Numbered from the stretch's first letter, positions 28,948 through 37,708 are shown. The stretch is 64,000 nt of DNA from CAVUAF01 sp963739375 (GCA_963739375.1 CAVUAF010000021.1:4720-68719); one strand, 5' to 3'. The notes: generated by a model from the letters alone, not told the origin. A program made the numbers and translations.

Positions 28948-30373
28948 TTGATCAAGGTCGCCGAGTGTTCCACAGGGCTAACTTTATTCGTACTAGCGAA
29001 TTCGCGAAAAAGCGCTTATAGAGACACTGATCCCCGAAAGCCCGGAGAACTCGTGGCGACTCTGCTGGGAATCGCTTCGGATGTCACCAAAAACGGCAAT
29101 CGCAACAAGCTAGACGCTGGCGATCGCCGGGCGCATGGCTGGTATCGGTTTGTCCTTTCTTTCCCTCCCCATTTGGTCCGCGATTACCTGAAGAAGCTCA
29201 AGGCAGGACCGGGCTGCCTGGTGTTAGATCCTTTCTGTGGTACAGGTACCACGCCCGTCGAGTGCAAAATGAACGGCGTTCGTTCTGTCGGTGTGGAAGC
29301 CGCGCCAATGGCGGCGTTCGCTTCCAGAGTGAAAACGGATTGGAGTCCCGACCCAGAATGACCTGCTAGAGCAGGCCGAAGATGTTGCACGCCGAACCCG
29401 CAGAAGGCTTCGTGCGCAAGGCATCGAGGATGACGAACTCAGTGCAACGGCAGGAGTAGCGCTGAGGGGATTGCCGTCCGAAGCTGACAAGCTGCTTCTG
29501 ACCAGCTCGATATCGAAGCTTCCACTGCACAAGACGCTGGTGCTGCTCGATGCAATTTCCGCGCTGAAATCGTCCTTCTACGTTGATCATTTGAAGCTGG
29601 CATTAGCGAAGGCTCTGATCGCGGATATCGGCAACCTGCATTTCGGGCCAGAGGTCGGCGTCGCGAAACCTAAGAAGGACGTGCGAGTCGTTGAAAGCTG
29701 GCTGGCTCGCGTTCGTGTAATAGCTGACGATCTAAGAGAGCTCAACGATCTCCACATTACGCCCGCGAGGATCGTGAACGAGGATTCCCGGGGCGACTTG
29801 ACCGAACATCTTCTGCCTCGATCTGTTGACGTGGTGATTACGTCACCGCCTTATCCCAACGAGAAGGATTACACCCGCACCACGAGGCTCGAATCGGTCA
29901 TTCTTGGGCTCGTGCGAACGAAGGCCGAACTACAGCAGCAGAAGCGTACGCTCGTGCGGTCGAACACCAGGAGCGTTTACGTCTCGGATGACGACCATAG
30001 GTGGGTCGAGAAGTTCCCTGAGATTGGCGAAATCGCGGATGCGATCGAAAAACGTCGGCTGGAGCTGGGGAAAACGAGTGGGTTCGAGAGAATGTATCCC
30101 CGCGTGACCAAGCTGTACTTCGGCGGTATGGCTCGTCACTTTGCGAATCTGCGGAAGGTGCTCAAGCGCGGAGCCCGGCTCGCGTATGTAGTCGGTGACC
30201 AGGCGTCATATCTGCGAGTGATGATTAGGACCGGACAGCTGCTTGGGACCATCGCGGAAGACCTGGGATACCGCGTCGACGGGATCGACCTCTTCCGTAC
30301 CCGTCTAGCGACGGCTACAAAAGAGCAATTGAGGGAGGAAGTTCTCCGTCTAACGTGGGTGGGGAATGTATGA
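28948..30373 (+). CDS. DNA methyltransferase (N4-cytosine/N6-adenine type), frameshifted
   Basis: Joined over one indel this is about 475 residues. The AdoMet motif LVLDPFCGTGTTPVECK is in the first part, and the catalytic motif VITSPPYPNEKDYTRTTR in the second. These mark an amino-methyltransferase that methylates adenine N6 or cytosine N4. One extra base near 29354-29356 shifts the frame between SPDP and the expected NDLLEQAEDVARRTRR. The first in-frame start is TTG at 28948; a GTG at 29053 is an alternative, so the N-terminus is uncertain. The stop overlaps the start of the next gene (ATGA). With that nuclease it forms a restriction-modification pair. Lower GC than its neighbours suggests transfer. 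Confidence 0.82.
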
Positions 30374-31290
30374 GTAGTGCCGAGTCTGCTAAGACGAGGA
30401 TCATCGAGAGGATATTCCGGTCACGCTGGAACGCGAGCACGAGAAAGCTCTCAGACGCGCTGGTGACGCTTCGGCAAGTGTCAGACGCGATCCGTGAGGA
30501 CAGGAAGGCAGGCGGCAAACTCAGCGATAGAAACCCTGCCAATTTCTTCAAAGACTTCATCCGGAACCGCCGGCGTGCGAACGAAAATTGGCCGAAATAC
30601 GTCCTGAAGGCCGGCCATACCGGGCGACAGCGAACCGGTAAAGGTCGCTGTTTCGAATTCGTCCCCCTTGCTCCTGGGCAGGTGCTGCCGTTTTCTTTGG
30701 ATCTCATCCCGGACCCAGACGATAGCGTCCTAGTGATTGAGATTCCCACCGTAAACATACCCATCGCTTCGCGAAGGCTCGGACGTCCAGATGAGGCTTG
30801 GCTCGTTCAGGTTCTTGTGCGTCTGAGGGTGATTGAGACCCACCTCGCCCTTGTGTCAAAGGCAAACATCCTGCAACTGGAACATCTCCAGACCAACATA
30901 AAGCTCTCCGCTGCTGAGGTGGACGCGCTGTTTTTGGCAGTGGAAGGGCGCAACGGGGATACGAACGAGTTCATGATTACGCTCGAAGCGAAAGGGCGAA
31001 ATGATGACATTCTTGAAGGGCAGATTCTGGATCAGGTGCGCGCCACGTTCAGAATCGTGGACCATGACCTGATCCTCCCGATGGCGGCGAAGGCATTCGC
31101 TCCCTCCAAGATACATGTGGTCGAATTCAATAAGATCACCCGGCGGGATGCCGACGCCGCAGAACGGCTTGGGATCGCCTCGCGTGCCGTTTATCGCCTA
31201 AAACCCAGTATTCCGGGGATCGGCGAACGTGGTCGTCGGCCGAAGTCCTATCGGAGCCACGGCGGACTCCCTCGGCCTCGTTCGGGATGA
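30370..31290 (+). CDS. Putative type II restriction endonuclease (PD-(D/E)XK)
   Basis: The protein has 306 residues, with ATG overlapping the methyltransferase stop. I do not recognise a named enzyme. The segment AEVDALFLAVEG, then about 12 residues, then FMITLEAKGRNDDILEGQILDQVRAT fits the PD-(D/E)XK nuclease core: Asp, then Glu-x-Lys, then a helix with Gln. The N-terminal third (RKLSDALVTLRQVSDAI, NPANFFKDFIRNRRR) looks like a helical DNA-binding part. Coupling to a DNA methyltransferase supports a restriction role. The last 25 or so residues (GRRPKSYRSHGGLPRPRSG) are encoded by repeat DNA, so the natural C-terminus may have been replaced. Confidence 0.65.
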   Translation: MSSAESAKTRIIERIFRSRWNASTRKLSDALVTLRQVSDAIREDRKAGGKLSDRNPANFFKDFIRNRRRANENWPKYVLKAGHTGRQRTGKGRCFEFVPLAPGQVLPFSLDLIPDPDDSVLVIEIPTVNIPIASRRLGRPDEAWLVQVLVRLRVIETHLALVSKANILQLEHLQTNIKLSAAEVDALFLAVEGRNGDTNEFMITLEAKGRNDDILEGQILDQVRATFRIVDHDLILPMAAKAFAPSKIHVVEFNKITRRDADAAERLGIASRAVYRLKPSIPGIGERGRRPKSYRSHGGLPRPRSG

Positions 31291-31508
31291 CAAGAAGCGG
31301 CTGGCTGCTAGCTGCTGGCTGCTGGCAGAGAAGCAGATCCCTCGCTGCGCTCGGGTGACAACAAGAGAGGTGCGGCGGTATAGCTTTGAGCATGTCAAGA
31401 GGCACGAAGGTGTGGTTTCCGGCGCAAGCGACTGAGGGCGTGGGAGAAATAAAGAGGCACGAGATTTCCCATTCGGCCCCGGCAAAATGCCATACTGGAG
31501 GCGGAGGA

Positions 31509-31548
31509 AAATTGAGAAATTGAGAAATTGAGAAATTGAGGAGTTGAA
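31509..31548. repeat. AAATTGAG octamer array
   Basis: Four exact copies of the 8-base unit AAATTGAG, then a degenerate GAGTTGAA. It is the purest array in the window and the most AT-rich. It lies in a spacer with no gene. Confidence 0.9.
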
Positions 31549-31695
31549 GCGCCTGGGCGGGAGTGCCCGGGCGGTCGTGTTTTTGGAGGCATTTGTGGCG
31601 TACAGGACGAGAACGCAGATTATCGAGATACCGTTCCGGGCACTGGACCGGGCAGAGGCGGGTTCACCACGGAGACACGGAGACACAGAGAAACA

Positions 31696-31737
31696 GTCAT
31701 CGGCCGTCGGTCGTTGGTCGTCGGCCAAAAGCGAAAG
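31696..31737. repeat. GTCGTCG heptamer array, right of the low-GC island
   Basis: Units GTCATCG, GCCGTCG, GTCGTTG, GTCGTCG, GCCAAAA and GCGAAAG. Same order and orientation as 28614-28655, 36 of 42 bases identical. The two copies bracket the DUF3606, methyltransferase and nuclease genes. Confidence 0.75.
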
Positions 31738-31797
31738 CAGATCCCTCGCTGGCACTCGGGATGACAAGAAAAGAAGTTTCGAGTTTCGAGCAAAACC

Positions 31798-32370
31798 TCA
31801 GCGGGGCTTGGGAGGCGCGAGCGGGGCGGCGGGCGGAGCGCTGAGGCGGGCGAGGGCGTGGCGGGCGTCGTCGGCGAGCGGCCCGCGGGGCAGGATCTGC
31901 AGATACTGCTGGTAGTAGCGGCGCGCGTCGCCGGGCTGGCCGAGCTTCTCGTTGGTTTCGGCGAGGCGGAAGGTGGCGATGGCGTCGTTGGCCTTCCATT
32001 CCAGCGCTTCCTGGTAGCGGCTGAGTGCCGCCGGATAGTTGCCGCGCTTGAAGTAGTAGTCGCCGACCTCGACATTCTTGGCGGCGCGATGTGGGTCCCA
32101 CTTGGTCAGCTCGGAGACATCGCTGAAGGGGTCGGGCTCGCGATTGCGGTCGGCAGGCGGCGGCGAGAGATCGATGATGCTGGAGCGGCTGGAGCTTTCG
32201 CCGGCGGCGCTGGGCGCCTGATCGGCGGGCGCGGACGGCGGCTCGGGGCGCCTGGTGGCGTCCGGCTTCTGCTCGGTCCTGGACTTGGCTGGCGCGGGCG
32301 GGGCGGCGGGCGCGTTCTGTGCCCAGGCCGGCACGCCGAGCAAAAGCGCGAGTGTCAGAAGCCGCCGCAT
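31798..32370 (-). CDS. Secreted TPR-repeat protein
   Basis: The protein has 190 residues. A signal peptide (MRRLLTLALLLGVPAWAQ) is followed by a long Pro/Ala/Ser-rich linker (about residues 18-90). The mature domain has about two tetratricopeptide repeats: VGDYYFKRGNYPAALSRYQEALEWKANDA and the following RLAETNEKLGQPGDARRYYQQYLQILP. TPR domains hold protein partners; in this phylum such small periplasmic forms are frequent and mostly uncharacterised. No operon partner is obvious; the neighbouring zinc-ribbon gene lies 135 bases upstream on the same strand. Confidence 0.82.
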   Translation of the reverse strand: MRRLLTLALLLGVPAWAQNAPAAPPAPAKSRTEQKPDATRRPEPPSAPADQAPSAAGESSSRSSIIDLSPPPADRNREPDPFSDVSELTKWDPHRAAKNVEVGDYYFKRGNYPAALSRYQEALEWKANDAIATFRLAETNEKLGQPGDARRYYQQYLQILPRGPLADDARHALARLSAPPAAPLAPPKPR

Positions 32371-32505
32371 GTCCTTATTCTAGAACGGACGCAGCGGGAG
32401 CGCTTGCGGTAGAGGCGCAACGCAGAGGACGCAAAGAAACACATAAGGACACGAAAAGGCCAGACCTAGGACACATCCAAGGCGGCGACTCAGGGGCTTG
32501 CGGCG

Positions 32506-33003
32506 TCAGGGTTGTGCCATGGCGCGGTACTGCTGGTCGGCGCCGGTGGCGAGCAGCACCCACAGGGTATAAATGCCGAGCGCCGTGCCCAGCGGCGGAT
32601 GCAGGAGCACCAGCACGCCCATCACGATGGCGACGGTGCGTCCCCAGGTGCGCAGCTTGAGCAGTCCCCAGCCGGCGGCGAAGGTGGCGGCGGTGAACAG
32701 CGCGACCACGCAAGCGATGCCGTAGAACAAGGCGAAGACGGGACCGAAGATGCGCGCCGCGGGCGGCACGTTGGCGGAGTGGGCCACGGTGGCGCCGACG
32801 ACGGTGCCGGCGATCACGAGGATGATCACGGGAATCAGGGTGATGGCGGCCAGCACCAGCCAGAGCACGGCCAGCGTGTTCACGTGCTGCTGCACGCGAT
32901 TGCCGGCGGGAACCACCGGGGCCGCCGCCGATTGCGCCACCCCACAGGCGGCACACATGGTCGCGCCCGGAGCCAGTTGGGCACCACACCGATTGCAGAA
33001 CAT
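32506..33003 (-). CDS. Zinc-ribbon membrane protein of unknown function
   Basis: The protein has 165 residues. The N-terminus carries a CxxC...CxxC zinc ribbon (MFCNRCGAQLAPGATMCAACG, a zinc-ribbon of the DUF2116/zinc_ribbon_2 type). After a short linker there are about four transmembrane helices (LAVLWLVLAAITLIPVIILVI onward, through LLKLRTWGRTVAIVMGVLVLL). Such proteins are common membrane proteins of unknown job. It is monocistronic by position and divergent from the TolC-like gene, with an inverted heptamer array between the two starts. Confidence 0.8.
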   Translation of the reverse strand: MFCNRCGAQLAPGATMCAACGVAQSAAAPVVPAGNRVQQHVNTLAVLWLVLAAITLIPVIILVIAGTVVGATVAHSANVPPAARIFGPVFALFYGIACVVALFTAATFAAGWGLLKLRTWGRTVAIVMGVLVLLHPPLGTALGIYTLWVLLATGADQQYRAMAQP

Positions 33004-33044
33004 GGAAACCTCGCTGCCCTTGGGATGAGGGATGGTAGCAGGAG

Positions 33045-33128
33045 CAGTTGCCAGTTGTCAGTTCTCAGTTGCCAGTCAAGAGCGGCCACCGCGTCGCCCT
33101 AACTGGCAACTGGCACTGCCCACTGCGC
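33045..33128. repeat. CAGTTGC heptamer arrays in inverted arms
   Basis: Left arm 33045-33079: CAGTTGC, CAGTTGT, CAGTTCT, CAGTTGC, CAGTCAA. Right arm 33101-33128: AACTGGC, AACTGGC, ACTGCCC, ACTGCGC, the reverse complement form. The loop is about 20 bases. It occupies the spacer between two divergent genes, where both promoters must also lie. Confidence 0.85.
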
Positions 33129-33185
33129 ACGCGCTTGCTATACTCGCGTTCTCTTCCTGCGATTCCAAATCCGTCAGGTGATGCG

Positions 33186-34568
33186 ATGAAACTGCGTGTG
33201 ATGAGCGTGGCCGCGCTGGCAATGGCGGCAAGCGTTGGTTCTGGTGGTCGGCGCGCGTGGGCGCAAGAGGCCGCCACGATATCGGTGAGCGCGAGGTTCG
33301 GGAGCGGCGTGGCGGCGAGCGCGCTGCCCCCGCCCGTGGCCCAGGCGGCGCCGGCCGAGCCGCTGCTGTTCCGGCGGGCGGTGGAGCTGGCGGTGCAGCA
33401 CAGTGGGACGATGGCGACCGCGGTCCTGGACCAGACGCGCGCCCACGCCGGCTACCTGGAAGCGCGCAGCGCGTATGTCCCGCAGGTCGTGGTGGGCTCG
33501 GGAATCGCGTACACGCGCGGCTTCCCCATGAGCATCGAAGGCTCGGCGCCGTCGGTGCTGAACGTGAACGCGCAGAGCCTGCTGCTGAACCCGGCGCAGC
33601 GCGAGTTCGTGAAGGCGGCGAAGATCGACTGGTCGGCGGCGTCGCTGAGCGCGGAAGACAAGCGCGCGGCGGTGGTGCTGGATGCGGCCGCCAGCTACCT
33701 CGAGCTGGACAAGATCGCCAGCGAGCTGCGGCTGGTGGCGCAGCAGGCGGGGAACGCGGCCAAGCAGGAAGAAGTGGTGCGGCAGCGAGTGGAGGCGGGG
33801 ATCGACAGCGCGGTGGAGCTGACCAAGGCGCGGCTGGCCGCGGCGCGGGTGCGCATGCGCGCGGCCGAACTGGAAACGGGCGCGGCGGCGCTGCGCGCGC
33901 ACCTGGCCGACCTGACCGGGCTGCCGGCGGAGCAGATCCAGACCGACCCGGAATCCATTCCCGAGCTGCCGCGCGAGCGGCCGGCGCCCAAGCCGCTGAA
34001 CGACAATCTGCTGGTGCGGCTGGCGGACGAGCAGGCGCGCGCCAAGGAACAGCGCGCCAAGGGCGAGCACAAGCAGTGGTATCCGGCGGTCGACCTGGTC
34101 GGGCAGTACGGGCTGTTCGCGAAGTTCAACCACTATGACCAGTTCTTCCAGCGCTTCGAGCGGCACAACGTGACGTTTGGCGTCGCCATCCGGTTCCCGT
34201 TCTTCAACCTCTCGCAGCGGGCACGGGCGGAGGGCGCGGACGCAGAGGCGGTCAAGGCGAAGCGGCAGGCGGAAGGCGTGCGGAAGCAGGTGAGCGCGGA
34301 GACGGCGCGGCTGGAGGGCACGGTGCGGCAACTGGCGGCAGCGCGCGACGTGGCGCGCCTGGAGTATGACCTGGCGCGGGCAGAGACGGAGGCGGCACAG
34401 GCGAAGGTGCAGACGGGCACGGCCAACGTGAAAGAGCAGGAGGCGGCGCGGATCAACGAGATCGGGCGCTACGAGACGCTGCTCGATACCACCTTCGAGT
34501 GGCAGAGAGCGCAGCTCTACCTGCTGCGCGCGACCGGCGAGCTGGCAGGTTGGGTGGGAGTGAAGTGA
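33186..34568 (+). CDS. TolC-family outer-membrane efflux protein
   Basis: The protein has 460 residues from the ATG at MKLRVMSV. A signal peptide ends near RAWAQ. The mature part has the TolC/OEP pattern: two long helical segments (LFRRAVELAVQHSGTMATAVLDQTRAHAGYLEARSA-type start; KAKRQAEGVRKQVSAETARLEGTVRQLAAARDVARLEYDLARAETEAAQAKVQTG near the end) around short outer-membrane strands. Trimers form a channel for type I secretion or drug efflux. No inner-membrane or adaptor partner is adjacent, so its pump is elsewhere. A TATACT-like -10 box lies at about 33138. Confidence 0.85.
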   Translation: MKLRVMSVAALAMAASVGSGGRRAWAQEAATISVSARFGSGVAASALPPPVAQAAPAEPLLFRRAVELAVQHSGTMATAVLDQTRAHAGYLEARSAYVPQVVVGSGIAYTRGFPMSIEGSAPSVLNVNAQSLLLNPAQREFVKAAKIDWSAASLSAEDKRAAVVLDAAASYLELDKIASELRLVAQQAGNAAKQEEVVRQRVEAGIDSAVELTKARLAAARVRMRAAELETGAAALRAHLADLTGLPAEQIQTDPESIPELPRERPAPKPLNDNLLVRLADEQARAKEQRAKGEHKQWYPAVDLVGQYGLFAKFNHYDQFFQRFERHNVTFGVAIRFPFFNLSQRARAEGADAEAVKAKRQAEGVRKQVSAETARLEGTVRQLAAARDVARLEYDLARAETEAAQAKVQTGTANVKEQEAARINEIGRYETLLDTTFEWQRAQLYLLRATGELAGWVGVK

Positions 34569-34575
34569 GCGGCGC

Positions 34576-34610
34576 AAGCTATAAGCTATAAGCGGTAAGC
34601 TATAAGCTAA
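34576..34610. repeat. AAGCTAT heptamer array
   Basis: Five units: AAGCTAT, AAGCTAT, AAGCGGT, AAGCTAT, AAGCTAA. It lies between the TolC-like stop and the next gene start. A related array follows that gene at 35903. Confidence 0.85.
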
Positions 34611-34648
34611 GAGAACAGCCCGCAAACGGATTGCGGTACACTCGCGGC

Positions 34649-35917
34649 ATGCGACGAGCAATGACCCGGCGGTGCGGGCGGCTGCTGGCGGCGGCGTGGC
34701 TAGCGTCCTGCGTGATGGCGGCGGAAGGGCCGCGGGGCGCGGCTTCCCCGGGCGTGAAGAAGACGCCGCCGGCGCGGATCACCACCCTGATGTACCTGGT
34801 CCGGCGTCCCGACGCGCTGGCCAGCTTCCGCGAGCATGCGCGCGACATTTCGATTGTGGCGCCGCAGGTCTTCACCATGGACGCCGAGGGGTTTGTCGGC
34901 GGGGAGGTCCCGGCGGAGGTGCTGGAGGTCGCGCGCCGGCAGCACGTCGCGGTAATGCCGCTGGTCACCAACCTGCGTTTCAACCAGCCCCTGATGCACA
35001 CGGTGCTCGACAGCGCGACGGCGCGGCAGCGGGCGATCCGCTATCTCTTGTATTACGCGCTGCGCGACGGGTACCTCGGGTTCCAGTTCGACTTCGAGAA
35101 CATTCACTTCACCTACCAGGACCGGTTCAGCGCGTTCTTCCGCGAGGCGGCGCAGGCGTTTCACCGGCAGGGGCTGCGGCTGACGCTGGCGGTGGTGGGC
35201 AAGTACGCCGACGATCGCAACGCCGTGTCGCCCGGCGGATTCGACAACTGGAGCGGGGTGTACGACTACCGCGCCCTGGGGGCGGACGCGGACTTCGTGA
35301 GCATCATGGCGTACCCGCAGCACGGCGGCTTCAGCGGGCCGGGGCCGCTGGCGGGGATTCCGTGGGTGACGAAGGTGGTGCAGTACACCACCGAGCGCAT
35401 GCCGGCGAAGAAGGTGTCGCTGGGCGTGCCGCTGTACGGCTTCAAGTGGACGGAACTCAAAGCCGGCGAGGGCCAGCCGCCGCCCGCGTTCGTGCAGGAC
35501 GCGCCCCCACCACAACCCAGGTCCGGGGTTGCCGGGGACCCCGGTGCAGGACCAGCCGTCAGAAGGTGGCGGGCGCAGAGCCAGAAGTTTGCGGACGTGC
35601 GGCTGCGGCTGGCGGGGGGCGCGGCGCCGGAGTGGGACGAGAAGGAGCGCGCGCCGTATCTCCGCGTTACCGAGCAGGACGTGGCGGCGGAGCTGTGGTG
35701 GGAGGATGCGCGCAGCCTGGGCGCGAAACTGGAGTTGGCGGCGGCACAGAAGCTGGCCGGGATTTCAGGCTGGGTGCTGGGCAGCGAAGATCCGGCATTC
35801 TGGGAGGTGGTGCGGCAGTATCGCGTGCAGCGGCCGCGGTCGCACCTGGCGACGGGGCCGGTGGAGAAGCGGGCGAAGGCGGCGGCGCGAAAACTGGAAA
35901 GCAGCTATAAGCCGTAA
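34649..35917 (+). CDS. GH18-like secreted glycosidase
   Basis: The protein has 422 residues. N-terminal RCGRLLAAAWLASCVMAAEG is an export signal and LASC may be a lipobox. The barrel shows GYLGFQFDFENIHFTYQDRF, the GH18 catalytic strand with Glu near residue 150, then LTLAVVGKYADD, DFVSIMAYPQHGG and KVSLGVPLYGFKW, the usual late barrel strands (YaaH/SleL type). Such enzymes cleave peptidoglycan or chitin-like GlcNAc links. A Gly/Pro/Arg-rich insert after residue 285 (SGVAGDPGAGPAVRRWRAQS) is encoded by GC-rich palindromic DNA. The stop codon lies inside a heptamer array. Confidence 0.78.
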   Translation: MRRAMTRRCGRLLAAAWLASCVMAAEGPRGAASPGVKKTPPARITTLMYLVRRPDALASFREHARDISIVAPQVFTMDAEGFVGGEVPAEVLEVARRQHVAVMPLVTNLRFNQPLMHTVLDSATARQRAIRYLLYYALRDGYLGFQFDFENIHFTYQDRFSAFFREAAQAFHRQGLRLTLAVVGKYADDRNAVSPGGFDNWSGVYDYRALGADADFVSIMAYPQHGGFSGPGPLAGIPWVTKVVQYTTERMPAKKVSLGVPLYGFKWTELKAGEGQPPPAFVQDAPPPQPRSGVAGDPGAGPAVRRWRAQSQKFADVRLRLAGGAAPEWDEKERAPYLRVTEQDVAAELWWEDARSLGAKLELAAAQKLAGISGWVLGSEDPAFWEVVRQYRVQRPRSHLATGPVEKRAKAAARKLESSYKP

Positions 35918-35937
35918 GCTCTAAGCCGTAAGCTCGT
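35903..35937. repeat. AGCYNTA heptamer array across a stop codon
   Basis: Units AGCTATA, AGCCGTA, AGCTCTA, AGCCGTA, AGCTCGT. The first two units encode the last residues (S-Y-K-P) and the stop of the GH18-like gene, so the array has extended into the coding end or the gene has read into the array. Confidence 0.8.
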
Positions 35938-36012
35938 GAAATCTCGCGGCACTCGCCGCCCGGCGGAATTGAAGCGGGTTCCGGGAGCGGACTAGAATAG
36001 CGGCAGACTTCC

Positions 36013-36384
36013 ATGAAACGTTTTCTGCTGGTCATCGTGATGGCGGCGCTGGCGGCGCCGATGGCGTTCGGCGGCGACGCGAAGAAGAGCGCGGACATGC
36101 GCTTCCTGGTCGTGCGGGAGACGAATGGGAAGCCGGTACGCAACGCGGCGGTCATCCTGCACCCGGTGGGCAGTGACGGGAAGCAGAAATCGGGCGGGCT
36201 GGAGCTGAAGACCGATCCTGAGGGCAGGGCGAAGTTCGACGGCATTCCCTACGGCAAGCTGCGGGTACAGGTAATCGCGCCGGGCTTCCGCACCTTTGGC
36301 GAGGACTTCGAGATCGCGCAGCCGACGCACGAGATCACCATCAAGCTACAGCGGCCGAAAGAGCAGTACTCGATTTACAAGTGA
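36013..36384 (+). CDS. Secreted carboxypeptidase-regulatory-like domain protein
   Basis: The protein has 123 residues with a signal peptide (MKRFLLVIVMAALAAPMAFGG). The mature part is a single beta-sandwich of the carboxypeptidase D regulatory-like (CarboxypepD_reg) kind: FLVVRETNGKPVRNAAVILHPVG, TDPEGRAKFDGIPYGKLRVQVIAPGFRTFGEDF, then a last strand HEITIKLQRP. The family is common in acidobacterial secreted proteins and TonB receptors; alone it is probably a binding or scaffold module. A TAGAAT at about 35994 may be its -10 box. Confidence 0.75.
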   Translation: MKRFLLVIVMAALAAPMAFGGDAKKSADMRFLVVRETNGKPVRNAAVILHPVGSDGKQKSGGLELKTDPEGRAKFDGIPYGKLRVQVIAPGFRTFGEDFEIAQPTHEITIKLQRPKEQYSIYK

Positions 36385-36616
36385 ACGCTCTTTCTTGAGG
36401 GCTCCGCAACGCTTCGCGGCTTCGCCCTCGCGACCGCCGGCAAGTTCCCGAAAGATTGGGCGTGGCTGGTGTGCGCCGCGCCCGGATTCCTGTTTCTGCT
36501 GGCGTCGGGCGTCGCCGCCGGACAACAAGAAAAGGCAGCGAACGGCGTACCGCCCCGCCGCTGATCGCCAAACCCATTAGACTGGCCGGGACACACAGGC
36601 ACGGCAAGGGGGCCGC

Positions 36617-37228
36617 GTGAACGACCGCCAGTTTCTCTGGGGCCTGTCCAACGGGGTGACCGTGTTCGCGCTCGCGGGAGCGTTCTGGCTCGGTCTGGGG
36701 ATCGGGACCATGGCGAGCAAAGTCGGGTGTGGGTGGCTGGTCTGCGCACCGTTGACCGTTCTCCAGGTCGGCGTGTGCGCGGGATTGCTCTGGGCCGGCT
36801 TCCGGCTGCGGCGAAGGTCCGGATTCCGGCGGTCAGAGTTGCGGCAGGGGGATGGGCGCCGCACGCCGGAGGCGCAGCGCATTCTCGTCGGATTCGGTTG
36901 GACGGTGGCGGGGCAGACAGGACTCATCGGGCTGGCCGTGTGGGCGTGCGTGCAGGCGGGCGCAGAGCAGATGATCTGGCCGGCCATTGCGCTGGTCGTC
37001 AGTCTTCATTTCGTTCCGCTGGCGCGGCTCTTCCACGTGCGCGCGTACTACGTCACGGCTGCGGCCGGCAGCAGCGTCGCGCTCGTGGGCTTGGCGATGG
37101 GGACGCACAGGTACGCCGTGCCTTCGCTTGCGGGTGCGATGGCGATCGTGATGTGGGTCTCGGCGGTATATCTTCTCGGGAACGCGGACAAGATTGCCGC
37201 GCGTGGTGTCGGCGAACGGTGGGCCTGA
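36617..37228 (+). CDS. Multi-pass membrane protein of unknown function
   Basis: The protein has 203 residues starting at GTG. Six hydrophobic segments are visible (for example VTVFALAGAFWLGLGIGTMA, GWLVCAPLTVLQVGVCAGLLW, LVGFGWTVAGQTGLIGLAVWA), with a basic loop SGFRRSELRQGDGRRTP between the second and third. I recognise no family. It has no operon partner: 232 bases of non-coding DNA precede it and a short unknown gene follows on the same strand. Confidence 0.65.
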   Translation: MNDRQFLWGLSNGVTVFALAGAFWLGLGIGTMASKVGCGWLVCAPLTVLQVGVCAGLLWAGFRLRRRSGFRRSELRQGDGRRTPEAQRILVGFGWTVAGQTGLIGLAVWACVQAGAEQMIWPAIALVVSLHFVPLARLFHVRAYYVTAAAGSSVALVGLAMGTHRYAVPSLAGAMAIVMWVSAVYLLGNADKIAARGVGERWA

Positions 37229-37291
37229 CGAACGGCGGCCGCGGTTTGGTCCTGGTGACCAGGAGGGGTCTTATGGATTAGGAGGGACCAG

Positions 37292-37708
37292 ATGGCAAAG
37301 CGCAAGAAAAACGACGAAGCGAGTGTGGTGTTTACAAAATTGACTCTCGATGATGCATGGGAGCGCTGCAACAACGTAGCAGCAGCCCTGGGCCTGGTGC
37401 CCGACCGCAATATTCCTAAGCAAGAATTTCACTTTGACCTGAGCCGCGAACGGCCCGCCCTGTTCTGGCTCGGGGTGGTACTTGGATTCCTCCTCTATAT
37501 CCTGCCCGGGCTATACCTGCTTTGGTACTACCGGAAAATCCAGCTGGCCGTGAGATTCAGCGCTACTTCGGCGGGGACGCTGGTCGCGGGGAGGGCGACA
37601 GCGAGGTCCAGGGAGGCCTGGCTGGTGTTCGATCAGTTTCGTCACTGCCTGGCGGACAACCGCATGACCGTAGAGCAGGCCCATCCGCAACCCGTCCGCG
37701 CCGGGTGA
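37292..37708 (+). CDS. Unknown small membrane-anchored protein
   Basis: The protein has 138 residues. A charged N-terminal cytoplasmic part (SVVFTKLTLDDAWERCNNVAAALG) is followed by one or two membrane segments (ALFWLGVVLGFLLYILPGLYLLWYY) and a C-terminal part of about 50 residues. The start has an AGGAGGGACC ribosome site 9 bases upstream, which supports expression. No family is recognised. The N-terminal segment is reminiscent of a small sensory domain, but nothing more can be said. Confidence 0.6.
   Translation: MAKRKKNDEASVVFTKLTLDDAWERCNNVAAALGLVPDRNIPKQEFHFDLSRERPALFWLGVVLGFLLYILPGLYLLWYYRKIQLAVRFSATSAGTLVAGRATARSREAWLVFDQFRHCLADNRMTVEQAHPQPVRAG

Larger units (their letters stand above)
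31291..31797. other. 507-base spacer rich in short repeats
   Basis: No gene is seen. In order it holds a GCTGCTG heptamer array (31304-31324), an AGATCCCTCGC...GGGTGACAA fragment (31336-31362), an AAATTGAG octamer array (31509-31548), a CACCACGGAGACACGGAGACAC element (31669-31690), the GTCGTCG array (31696-31737) and another ATCCCTCGCT...GGGATGACAAG fragment (31741-31769). Confidence 0.7.
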
